8,447 nucleotides of DNA from JADLFV01 sp964471555. Its GTDB lineage: Bacteria > Planctomycetota > Phycisphaerae > Phycisphaerales > Phycisphaeraceae. The translations under genes were made by a program, and so were the position numbers. Positions 1 to 6,366 of this stretch are shown here, piece after piece; positions within the stretch are counted from its first letter, which is position 1; each line of letters opens with the position of its first letter. The notes beneath the pieces are model-generated. The model was not told where the DNA came from. It saw only the letters and a program-made list of their open reading frames with translations, and made no database searches. The stretch lies in NCBI GenBank assembly GCA_964471555.1, contig CAYYGM010000164.1, positions 1 through 8,447 on the forward strand, read 5' to 3'.

Positions 1-255
1 GTGGCCTGCCAGGTAGCGTAATAATGGCCCTTGAACCAGGTGAGCTGCGGATGATTGGAAAACTTCGCGGTGTCATCCTCGGCCCGGTAGATCGTGATGG
101 TTTCCGCACCCGGCACTTCCTGCAGGCCGCGCGTGTCGGCGTCATCCATGTTGAACAGATCCTCTTTCATCACCAGCACCGGCTCGCCTGAATTGGATTC
201 GGCCGACTCAGCGCNNNNNNNNNNGGACGATCATTGCATACATCCAATAGCGCAT
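1..255 (-). CDS. Exported sialidase-like (BNR/Asp-box type) protein, N-terminal fragment broken by an assembly gap
   Basis: The gene starts with ATG at 253-255, behind a strong ribosome-binding site (AGAAGGAAGG, 261-270) five bases upstream. It reads MRYWMYAMIV and then enters the ten-N gap. Beyond the gap, an open frame runs from base 212 to the window edge (70 codons). It begins AESAESNSGE and contains ETITIYRAEDD followed by FSNHPQLTWFKGHYYATWQ. From memory, that layout (an ETVT-like strand, then a short FKG-x-x-YA-x-WQ strand) opens many sialidase-like beta-propeller proteins of polysaccharide degraders. MRYWMYAMIV looks like the start of a signal peptide whose hydrophobic core is mostly lost in the gap. 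The two parts are not in frame across exactly ten bases, so the N run is a placeholder. Catalytic residues and Asp-boxes would lie outside the window, so substrate and activity are unknown. It is probably the fourth gene of the regulator-lyase-hydrolase operon. Confidence 0.6.
215..224. other. Assembly gap (ten N) of uncertain true length
   Basis: Ten undetermined bases interrupt the first codons of the sialidase-like gene. Upstream coding phase ends with one base (225) of a codon, and downstream coding phase resumes with two bases (214, 213) before GCT. The missing length must therefore be a multiple of three to keep the frame. Ten is not, and read literally it gives TGA at 208-210. The run is best taken as a scaffolding placeholder rather than a measured length or a real frameshift. 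Confidence 0.9.
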
Positions 256-260
256 GATTA

Positions 261-270
261 CCTTCCTTCT
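261..270 (-). promoter_or_regulatory. Ribosome-binding site of the sialidase-like gene
   Basis: The minus strand reads AGAAGGAAGG, then five bases (TAATC), then ATG at 253-255. This purine-rich Shine-Dalgarno sequence supports ATG 255 as the true start, even though the frame is lost in the gap a few codons later. Confidence 0.7.
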
Positions 271-305
271 GAAAGAGATTTGATCGTTACATTTGAATCT
301 TTGCT

Positions 306-331
306 GGCGCTGAGAAGCTCGGCTTCGCGCC
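306..331 (-). other. Intercistronic hairpin just after the hydrolase-like gene
   Basis: Read on the minus strand, GGCGC-GAAGC-CGA-GCTTC-TCA-GCGCC folds into two stacked 5-base-pair stems with a 3-base loop and a 3-base bulge. It starts five bases after the TGA stop at 336-338. No run of U follows (the next bases are AGCAAAGATT), so it is not a classic intrinsic terminator. It could protect the 3' end of the upstream message, mark a processing site, or slow readthrough into the sialidase-like gene. Pairing is seen in the sequence; the function is a guess. Confidence 0.4.
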
Positions 332-335
332 TGGA

Positions 336-2951
336 TCACTGTTGCGTAAAACTTCCCCGGCGCACCATCCAGATTTCCGAGATACAGGCTGTACGTGAAC
401 CGGTGGCCGGTCGCAGTTCGATGCGCACCTTGCCGTCTGCGGAGACGCTTTGGGGCACCGCGAAGGTGAATCGCTCGAAGTCCTGTCCCGTGGGGGCAGC
501 TAGACCGAGTCGTTCGTTGTCGGCAAAAACCTCAAATGCGTTGGTGCTGTTCTTCCCGAAGCCCACTCCCGACGGGTTGGGGTGCATCACCGACACGTCG
601 TAGCTGATCGCGGCATCGAGGTTCTCATAATCAAAAGCCAAGGCCGGCTGCCGCTCGTTGGTGTAGTCATAGGAGCGCTGGGACGGCCGACCGTTTCCGC
701 GCCACAAGCCGGTGCCGTAATAGCACATGCCGCTCATGGGGTCGTAGTGAGGTTGGGCATCGATCGTGCCGCAATTGTCGTAATACTCGCCTGGGCCGAC
801 CTTGTCGTAGGCAACAGCATCAGCAATGATCCGTTGCTGCACATCGGGGTTCTCGGCCTGCAGAGCCTGGCGCACCTGGTCCTGCAGCCAGCGCACGCCG
901 ACGCTGTCCACCACCACCATGTATTGAAGCGCGATGGAGCGCACGGCCGCAAGTTCGTTGGTTTGCTCATCAAGCTTCTCGGCCTCTTCACGCAGGCGGG
1001 ACATCTCCGCGGTTTCATGAATGTCGGCCAGAAGGTTATCAGCGATGCGCAGGTCACTCTGCAACCGGTTGGTGCCCAGTGACGCGGCCAACTGCTTCAT
1101 GATGCGGTCATAGATGGCCTGCTCCTGCTGCATCTTGCGCAGGATGTAAAGGTCCGTCGTGGCGCGTTGGGCGAACAAACGCCAGCGCCAGTCAATGCGT
1201 TTGTACGGCACGGGCATGCGATCGCCTGCTTCACGGGCCATGTCGTACACCCGCTCGATGTTTGCTGCATTGTCTTTCACCACCCGGGCGTAATTCTGTT
1301 CACCGATGAAAACAGCCTCCGCCAGGATGGACCCGGCTTCAGGGCCGCAATGATAGGTATAGTATTCCAGCGCGATGGTGTGAGCCGAAAGATTCGGATC
1401 CCACATCAGGCGCAGCAGCATGTACTTGTTGAAATCGTCGAAGTTGCCCTCGGCATAGCCCATGATGCCATCGAGCAGAGGTAAGGCCTCGGTGATCAGT
1501 TGATGATAGAACGCCGGGCGGGCGTTGTAAGTGCGACGGGGATAGACTTCCGAAAGGGGCGGATCCATGACCAACAGGCCGTGCTGCGCCCGCTTCCAGT
1601 GACTGACATCCGTCCTGGTCAGAACCATGTCGCCGGGCTTGAGATAGAACAGGCGCGAACGGATAAACGCGGCGCGAGGCGACAGGCCCGGGAAGCGCGA
1701 CCATCGCGGGTTGATGGGCCGGGAATAGTAAGTCGAGCTTTCATCCGAGCCCGACCCGCAACACCAGCCATCGAGCCAGTCGCCCTGCTCGTTGTGGACC
1801 TGCTCAAACAGCCAGGCGTTCCATTCGTCTGAGAATTGCTGATTTTCAATCAGCACTTTGGCGTCGGGCTGATGCTTCTTGAGCAGCTTGCCCATGTCGG
1901 CTGCCAGAGCGTAGTAGGTCTTGTGCCAGGGAGCGCATCTGTCGCAGGTGCAGCCGCCGATGTCCGTCGGCTTCATGGGCAGAATAGAAATCGGCACATG
2001 CTGGAAGTAGATTTCATTGCGCCGCAGCAGCTCCTCACGCGCTTCGGGGATGGAGGGGCAGACGCACATGGGGTCCGGCTGGCCGTCGTCTCCCGTGGCC
2101 CGCCATTCATCGGGGATTTCCGAGCCAAAGGCATTGATGGTCTTGGTCGGGATGTAATCCACAGCGTAACGCTGCGCCATTCTGGCATCGTCCATCCCGA
2201 TGCCGCGGGTGGGATCTTCGGGGGTATAGCGCTTCATGCTGACCGGCAGGTTCCGGCCAAGGCCACCGGTGAGCGCGTTGGCGCCGAGCAGGAGTTGCTC
2301 CTGCTGATAGGCGAAGCCCTCCGCTTTCGACCACTCGCGGGCCCCGGTCTTTTCCCGGTCCCTGGAATCCATTGCGTTTCGTTCGCTGCCATTGCAACTG
2401 CGGATGGCAACCTGTGGCGCGGATCGCTCTGATAGGGGGGCCAGGCGCATGCCGTCATCGACCAGTTGTGTGGCGTGCAGCAATCGCCCCAAGCCATACA
2501 TCACACCGCGCTTGTCTGTCCCGGCAATGACTGCCAGATTGCCCTTTCCCTGCGGGACGATCTTCAGCACATAACCTTCCGGGCCTGGATCACTCTCGGT
2601 CGGCCGGCGCATATCCCACTCTTTGAGCAGCTTTTCCAGGTATGGGTCATTTTCAACAAGCCCCACCCGAACGATCAACTCGCCGTCTCCAGGTGTCTGC
2701 TGCGGTTGTTCATCCTCGGCGATCACGCATTGCACCTCGGCAGTGCGCCGAGCCAGTTGATCACGAAAAAGCTCGGCATATACCTGGTAAACATTGCGCC
2801 CTGCTGGTGACAAAAGCACGGTCACATGGCGGATCAGGGGTTGGCCGGCTCCGGGATCAGCGTTGACTTGCTGATCGGTGATGGACGCGGCAGCGGACAT
2901 TTGTAAACCAGGGAAGATGAAGCAGGCAATGGCACAGCGAAGGTATTGCAT
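336..2951 (-). CDS. Large secreted glycoside hydrolase-like protein with GH20/GH67-type N-terminal domain and C-x-C-x2-C motif
   Basis: This gene encodes 871 residues from the chosen ATG. The N-terminus, MQYLRCAIACF followed by a hydrophobic stretch and MSAAAS, is a signal peptide likely cut near residue 22-23, so the protein is exported. Residues about 40-165 resemble the non-catalytic alpha/beta domain that precedes the barrel in GH20 and GH67 enzymes, with the typical KRGVMYGLGRLLHAT at about 147-161. The middle part (about 180-520) probably forms a TIM-like barrel. It holds CVC (296-298), CTCDRC (334-339), and a YAEGNFDDFNKYMLLRLMWDP segment near 500, a pattern I associate with DUF4838-like uncharacterised glycosidases. 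A mostly helical stretch follows (about 540-700). The end (about 720-860) is beta-rich with many aromatic residues and may bind carbohydrate. No catalytic acid/base pair can be assigned with confidence. A TTG in the same frame at 2982-2984 would add 11 residues but lacks a good ribosome site and would bury the signal peptide. The gene begins 66 bases after the lyase-family gene. Confidence 0.75.
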   Translation of the reverse strand: MQYLRCAIACFIFPGLQMSAAASITDQQVNADPGAGQPLIRHVTVLLSPAGRNVYQVYAELFRDQLARRTAEVQCVIAEDEQPQQTPGDGELIVRVGLVENDPYLEKLLKEWDMRRPTESDPGPEGYVLKIVPQGKGNLAVIAGTDKRGVMYGLGRLLHATQLVDDGMRLAPLSERSAPQVAIRSCNGSERNAMDSRDREKTGAREWSKAEGFAYQQEQLLLGANALTGGLGRNLPVSMKRYTPEDPTRGIGMDDARMAQRYAVDYIPTKTINAFGSEIPDEWRATGDDGQPDPMCVCPSIPEAREELLRRNEIYFQHVPISILPMKPTDIGGCTCDRCAPWHKTYYALAADMGKLLKKHQPDAKVLIENQQFSDEWNAWLFEQVHNEQGDWLDGWCCGSGSDESSTYYSRPINPRWSRFPGLSPRAAFIRSRLFYLKPGDMVLTRTDVSHWKRAQHGLLVMDPPLSEVYPRRTYNARPAFYHQLITEALPLLDGIMGYAEGNFDDFNKYMLLRLMWDPNLSAHTIALEYYTYHCGPEAGSILAEAVFIGEQNYARVVKDNAANIERVYDMAREAGDRMPVPYKRIDWRWRLFAQRATTDLYILRKMQQEQAIYDRIMKQLAASLGTNRLQSDLRIADNLLADIHETAEMSRLREEAEKLDEQTNELAAVRSIALQYMVVVDSVGVRWLQDQVRQALQAENPDVQQRIIADAVAYDKVGPGEYYDNCGTIDAQPHYDPMSGMCYYGTGLWRGNGRPSQRSYDYTNERQPALAFDYENLDAAISYDVSVMHPNPSGVGFGKNSTNAFEVFADNERLGLAAPTGQDFERFTFAVPQSVSADGKVRIELRPATGSRTACISEIWMVRRGSFTQQ

Positions 2952-2956
2952 ATCCA

Positions 2957-2963
2957 ACCTCCC
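2957..2963 (-). promoter_or_regulatory. Ribosome-binding site that sets the hydrolase-like start at 2951
   Basis: The minus strand reads GGGAGGT, then five bases (TGGAT), then ATG at 2949-2951. This near-consensus Shine-Dalgarno sequence favours the ATG over the in-frame TTG at 2982-2984. It also places the hydrophobic signal sequence directly at the N-terminus. Confidence 0.8.
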
Positions 2964-2975
2964 GGTGAGCGGTTC

Positions 2976-2991
2976 GACTTTCAAAGAAGTC
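2976..2991. promoter_or_regulatory. Small inverted repeat in the leader of the hydrolase-like gene
   Basis: The sequence has GACTT and AAGTC arms around six bases, and inside it lies the 9-base odd palindrome CTTTCAAAG (2978-2986). It sits in the 66-base gap between the lyase-family stop and the hydrolase-like start. It could be an operator or a small RNA hairpin, but symmetry this short also arises by chance. Confidence 0.2.
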
Positions 2992-3017
2992 CATAGACGG
3001 TGGTTGTTTCTTGAAGT

Positions 3018-4004
3018 TCACTTTGGCAGACAGACTTCAAGCAATTCCCGGGCCTCCGCGGCCATGCGATCCAGGGCGATGCGGTCTTCCTCGGCCAGTG
3101 GGCCTGTCTCGTAGCGGGTGATCGGTGCAAGACGAGGGTTGACGTGTTTGTTGAGATAATATTTTGCCGACATCGGGTAGTGGCGTGCTGTCAATGCGTT
3201 GTGTCGCGCCAGAAACTCCTGCACGCGCGCTGCCAGCGCCGGCTCGGCTTCGTAATTGCTGCAAATCCAGGAGCAGAGGGCCGGGTAAAAGTTGCTGGCG
3301 ATACCGCTGAAACCATCAAGGCCCACCTGCATGGCTGCCAGCACGTTACAGGCATAAGCCTGACAGTGCATGATGGCCGAGCCTCGCCAGCGGCGGCAGC
3401 GATCCTCGATGGCTTGAATGTCATGCGAGGTTGCTTTGATGTACACGATTCGATCGCATTGCGCCACCCAATCCACCGAAGCGCTGCCGAGATAACGCCG
3501 CTTGGGATAAGGACACTCGTACAGGCCCAGAGGCACATCATCCGTTCCCTCGCAGATCGCTTCCAGAACCGGAATCAACTGTTCGTCTCCTGCCTCCGGC
3601 GCAATCAGCTCGCCGGTGTTCAGCACCACCGCCTTGACGTCACGTTTTCCCAGCAGCCGAATATCCTCGACCAGTTCGGACCTGGCCGTATGCCCCAACG
3701 CGCCCACCACCACGGGCACGCGCCCGGCATTGGCGTCAAGAACCGTCTCCAGAATGTCCATGCGTTCATCCGCATGAAGCTGATAGGGCTCACTGGATAA
3801 ACAGAGGGCGAACAGGCCCGCGGCGCCGTTTGCGAGATACCAGTCCACCAGTGCTCGCAGCGATGCATCATCCACTTGCCCGCTGCTGTCGAATGGCGTG
3901 AGCATGACGGGCCACAAGCCACCGGGCAGACGGTTCGGTTCAGCGGGCGTTGAACTGTCATGGGTCTGTGACGTCGAACAGGTTTCAGGGCGTGTCGAAT
4001 CCAT
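3018..4004 (-). CDS. Dihydrodipicolinate synthase / N-acetylneuraminate lyase superfamily protein (class I aldolase fold)
   Basis: This gene encodes 328 residues from ATG 4002-4004. Members form a Schiff base between a lysine and a keto acid in a cytoplasmic TIM barrel, making or breaking a C-C bond, often with pyruvate. The barrel starts at LWPVMLTPFD (about residue 30). The Schiff-base lysine is Lys190 in YIKATSHD, and the catalytic tyrosine is Tyr162 in LYECPYP. GLDGFSGIASNFYP (about 228-241) and PMSAKYYLN near the end are also family-like. The usual G-x-T-G-E carboxylate-binding motif is replaced by CLSSE (68-72). This variant occurs, as far as I recall, in a clade of uncharacterised family members from polysaccharide degraders, so neither DapA nor NanA should be assumed. 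The frame stays open back into the regulator gene, but the first 28 residues are already polar filler rich in Ser and Thr, so the ATG at 4004 is the most sensible start. Its ribosome site is weak. It lies 49 bases after the regulator gene, which may control it. Confidence 0.82.
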   Translation of the reverse strand: MDSTRPETCSTSQTHDSSTPAEPNRLPGGLWPVMLTPFDSSGQVDDASLRALVDWYLANGAAGLFALCLSSEPYQLHADERMDILETVLDANAGRVPVVVGALGHTARSELVEDIRLLGKRDVKAVVLNTGELIAPEAGDEQLIPVLEAICEGTDDVPLGLYECPYPKRRYLGSASVDWVAQCDRIVYIKATSHDIQAIEDRCRRWRGSAIMHCQAYACNVLAAMQVGLDGFSGIASNFYPALCSWICSNYEAEPALAARVQEFLARHNALTARHYPMSAKYYLNKHVNPRLAPITRYETGPLAEEDRIALDRMAAEARELLEVCLPK

Positions 4005-4053
4005 AAAAGCTGCTTCACTTAGGCGTTGAATGAACGAACAATAACAAGCGGGA

Positions 4054-5115
4054 TCAGCACAACGTGATGTTTTCCCGCTCCTGGCTTGTGGAGGGCGGTA
4101 TGAGCAGCGGTTCGATGCTGACACTGAACGGCCGCGTTTCGTCGGGATGCTGAATGCGCCAGACCAATTGCTCAACAGCGCGGCAGGCCATCAATTCCTG
4201 CCCGATGTTGATGGTGGCGGGACGCGGGTCGAGCCCGAGCAGGCACACTTCCTGGTCGCCGAACGACACAATGTGAATGTCGCGCCCGGGCAGGACGCCT
4301 CGGCGCGCCAGCATCGGATAAATAGCCGCGGCAATGATGTCCGATGGAACGAACATGCCCGTGGGACGCTTCTTCATCGCGCAAAGTTGTTCAATCAGGT
4401 CCTTGGCCAGCGCCGACAAATGCCTGGGGCAGACTCGGGTATTGGACAACAGCGGCTTGTCCGGCACGAGAATGCTGACGGGCACGCCCGCCCTCTCCGC
4501 AACCTGGCAGAATCCTTCACCGCGCCGCGCAAACACGTGCGCATCCGGCACGGGATTCAGAAACGCCAGGCGTTTGTGGTTTTCCTGGATGAGATATTGT
4601 GCCGCACAGGATCCCGCCGCTGCGTTGCCCGGCAACACATGGTCAACATTGCCCTCCACACGCGAGGTCAGTGACACCACCGGCAGTGGAGACAGACTCT
4701 TGATCAGGGCGCCGTCCTCATCGTTGCCCGCCCAGAGCACCCCCGCCACTTCTCCCTGAGTCAGAGACACCGGCAACGGCTGGCCGGTCTTGACTTTGAA
4801 GATCATCAACTCCATCCCGCAGTCTTCGACAGCCTGCACGATGCCGTTGAGCATCTGCGTGAACAGATCGGGATGGCGCTGCGAGCCTCCACCCACCTGC
4901 ACGAGGGCGATGGTGCGACTGGCCCGCGCGTCAGCGTTTTTGCTGGCATTCAACAGGCGCGGCCGGCGCAGGTGTGCGGGCTGCAGATTGAACTCTTCGA
5001 TCAACGACCAGATTTCGCGCGCTTTGTGCTCGGATACGCCGGGCTTGCCGTTGATCACGCGCGAGACCGTTGACGCTGAAACCCCGGCAGCTTTTGCAAT
5101 CATGGCTAAGGACAT
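4054..5115 (-). CDS. LacI/GalR-family transcriptional regulator
   Basis: This gene encodes 353 residues. Residues 1-45 form the LacI-type helix-turn-helix: MIAKAAGVSASTVSRVING, then the third helix GVSEHKAREIWSLIEE. From about residue 68 (RTIALVQVGGG) the protein follows the periplasmic-binding-protein-like sugar-sensing and dimerisation domain, with the family-typical SFGDQEV and the C-terminal IEPLLIPPSTS. The hinge is unusual: the common Y-x-P-N-x-x-A-x-x-L is replaced by LQPAHLRRPRLLN. It probably represses the operon, including itself, and releases DNA when a sugar or sugar acid binds. The ATG at 5113-5115 has GAGGG about eight bases upstream. It heads the group regulator, lyase-family protein, hydrolase-like protein, sialidase-like protein, and is separated from the upstream CoA module by 111 bases. 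The effector is not evident from sequence. Confidence 0.92.
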   Translation of the reverse strand: MSLAMIAKAAGVSASTVSRVINGKPGVSEHKAREIWSLIEEFNLQPAHLRRPRLLNASKNADARASRTIALVQVGGGSQRHPDLFTQMLNGIVQAVEDCGMELMIFKVKTGQPLPVSLTQGEVAGVLWAGNDEDGALIKSLSPLPVVSLTSRVEGNVDHVLPGNAAAGSCAAQYLIQENHKRLAFLNPVPDAHVFARRGEGFCQVAERAGVPVSILVPDKPLLSNTRVCPRHLSALAKDLIEQLCAMKKRPTGMFVPSDIIAAAIYPMLARRGVLPGRDIHIVSFGDQEVCLLGLDPRPATINIGQELMACRAVEQLVWRIQHPDETRPFSVSIEPLLIPPSTSQERENITLC

Positions 5116-5226
5116 GTTTCATCCCTCACATCGGGCAGCAGGCACCCCTGAAGCTTGTCGTGCAGTTGATTGATCACGCTGGCACCTATCATAACGTCGA
5201 GGTTTCTCACGTCCGTCACAGGTCTG
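5116..5226 (-). promoter_or_regulatory. Probable promoter region of the LacI-headed operon
   Basis: This 111-base gap is the longest between genes in the window and separates the CoA module from the regulator gene. The minus strand contains TATGAT (5188-5193), a good match to a sigma-70 -10 box, but no convincing -35 box lies 16-18 bases upstream of it. No clear CG-centred LacI operator and no terminator with a U tract were found. Gap size and gene content favour a promoter here; the exact site is uncertain. Confidence 0.3.
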
Positions 5227-6366
5227 TCAGAGACGCGCCTGCCGGCTGATAATCCGTTCGTGAAGTTCGCACAATTCGGTTGTCGCGGTCTGCACATCTG
5301 CATCGGCGGTGAGCAGGCGGTGAATGATTCTGCCGCCGCTCTCCTGAAATTCGGGCCAATCCGGGTAGCGTGGTCGGACATACGCATGTTCGATCGCGAG
5401 CCGGGTCATGTCAAAATATTGTTGCGCCTGCGGATGGGGGCCGTGCTCCCACGCGGAACGATGCGAAGGCTGGCCACCATGCTGCACGTACAAGACGGAT
5501 TGACAGGCGCCGCCGGCCAGCCACAGCGCGTAGGCTGCTGCTTCCCCGACATGCTTGCTGCCGGCTGACACACCGATGCCCGTGCCACCGAGTATGGCAT
5601 CTGCGTGGCCCGGCGGCAGGGTGAAACGAAGCTCGCACCGCGCCTCGGACTGCAACGTGTAATTGATGTATCCAAATGCCAGTGGGCAATAGAGAATCGG
5701 CTCACCAGCAGCCATCGCCTCGTACAGATCGATCGGCGACCATTGAGTGCTGTGGGGATGCATCAGGCTGCAAAGCGACCGCATCTGGTCAAGGATGCGG
5801 GCAACCACGTCGCGCTGCGGCCAGGTGAGCGCATCCTCGCGCGGAGCGACACCTGCCTGGGCGGCCAGCGTTAGAAATGAGCACACCGCATCCGTGGGGC
5901 ACAGCGGCCAGGCCACCCATCGGCCTTCTCGTCTTGATGACCTGGCCAGTTCCTCGACCTGCTCCCAATTCACCGGCGCCTGCTGCGGATCCAGTTCGCT
6001 GGACATCACAGCCACCTGGGCTGCCGCATCAATGGGCAGCGCCCACTGGCACCCCGCAAACGTGTAAGACTGGTAACACTGGCCGATCGTCTGGCTGCGT
6101 ATCGACTCCATGGCCTCGTCGGGCAGAAGTGCGTCCAGCGGAGCCAGGCAGCCCGCGATTGCAATGTCGCCCACATGGGGATGATCAAGCACCACCAGAT
6201 CAAATCGATCCGCAAGTTCCACCACGGATGCGTCGCCGAAATCCTTGAGCGATCGGCGGCGCCAGGTGACACGCACGGCATTCTCGCGGGCATAGGCTGC
6301 AGAAGCCGCGACCAGCGGCTCATACCCGCGCGGATGATCCCACGTGATGCCTGTCAGCTCAATCAT
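5227..6366 (-). CDS. Solute-binding-protein-like protein without signal peptide, coupled to CoA enzymes
   Basis: This gene encodes 379 residues. The sequence follows the family 1 extracellular solute-binding fold. It opens with MIELTGITWDHPRGYEPL, then FDLVVLDHPHVGDI (56-69) and LAPLDALLP (74-82), which is typical of sugar-binding members. ALPIDAAAQVAVMSS (109-123), LYCPLAFGYINY (225-236) and GGTGIGVSAGSKHVGEAAAYALWLAGG (260-286, a two-lobe hinge region) follow. There is no hydrophobic leader or lipobox, and an in-frame TGA at 6376-6378, four codons before the ATG, excludes an upstream extension. Its start overlaps the stop of the hydratase gene (ATGA, 6363-6366). No permease or ATPase gene is in the window. 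It may be a cytoplasmic ligand binder, a sensor or an enzyme built on this fold, rather than a transporter subunit. From memory, similar leaderless proteins with the TWDHPRG start occur beside CaiB/BaiF and crotonase genes elsewhere; no function is known to me. Confidence 0.75.
   Translation of the reverse strand: MIELTGITWDHPRGYEPLVAASAAYARENAVRVTWRRRSLKDFGDASVVELADRFDLVVLDHPHVGDIAIAGCLAPLDALLPDEAMESIRSQTIGQCYQSYTFAGCQWALPIDAAAQVAVMSSELDPQQAPVNWEQVEELARSSRREGRWVAWPLCPTDAVCSFLTLAAQAGVAPREDALTWPQRDVVARILDQMRSLCSLMHPHSTQWSPIDLYEAMAAGEPILYCPLAFGYINYTLQSEARCELRFTLPPGHADAILGGTGIGVSAGSKHVGEAAAYALWLAGGACQSVLYVQHGGQPSHRSAWEHGPHPQAQQYFDMTRLAIEHAYVRPRYPDWPEFQESGGRIIHRLLTADADVQTATTELCELHERIISRQARL

Noticed and set aside
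208..210. Stop codon suggesting that the sialidase-like gene is a pseudogene
   Set aside because: The stop appears only if the N run is exactly ten bases long. The codon frame beyond it is open to the window edge with a good family match.
94..603. Open frame on the plus strand running across the N gap
   Set aside because: It continues only because N is read as unknown residues. It overlaps the sialidase-like start and the 3' end of the hydrolase-like gene and has no family resemblance.
1836..2432. Open frame of 198 codons on the plus strand, opposite the hydrolase-like gene
   Set aside because: It lies fully within the opposite-strand gene, with no motif and low-complexity Gly/Ala/His composition.
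2954..2975. Possible AACC/GGTT pairing that hides the hydrolase-like ribosome site
   Set aside because: Only four pairs form across a long loop, too weak to call a translational switch.
2952..2984. TTG start at 2984 for the hydrolase-like protein
   Set aside because: The ATG at 2951 has a near-consensus ribosome site and puts the signal peptide at the very N-terminus; the TTG has neither.
3144..3800. Open frame of 218 codons on the plus strand, opposite the lyase-family gene
   Set aside because: It is antisense to a well-supported gene and shows no motif or family resemblance.
4005..4175. N-terminal extension of the lyase-family protein by 57 residues into the regulator gene
   Set aside because: The added residues are the out-of-frame shadow of the regulator's C-terminal coding sequence, and the family barrel already begins about 30 residues after the ATG at 4004.
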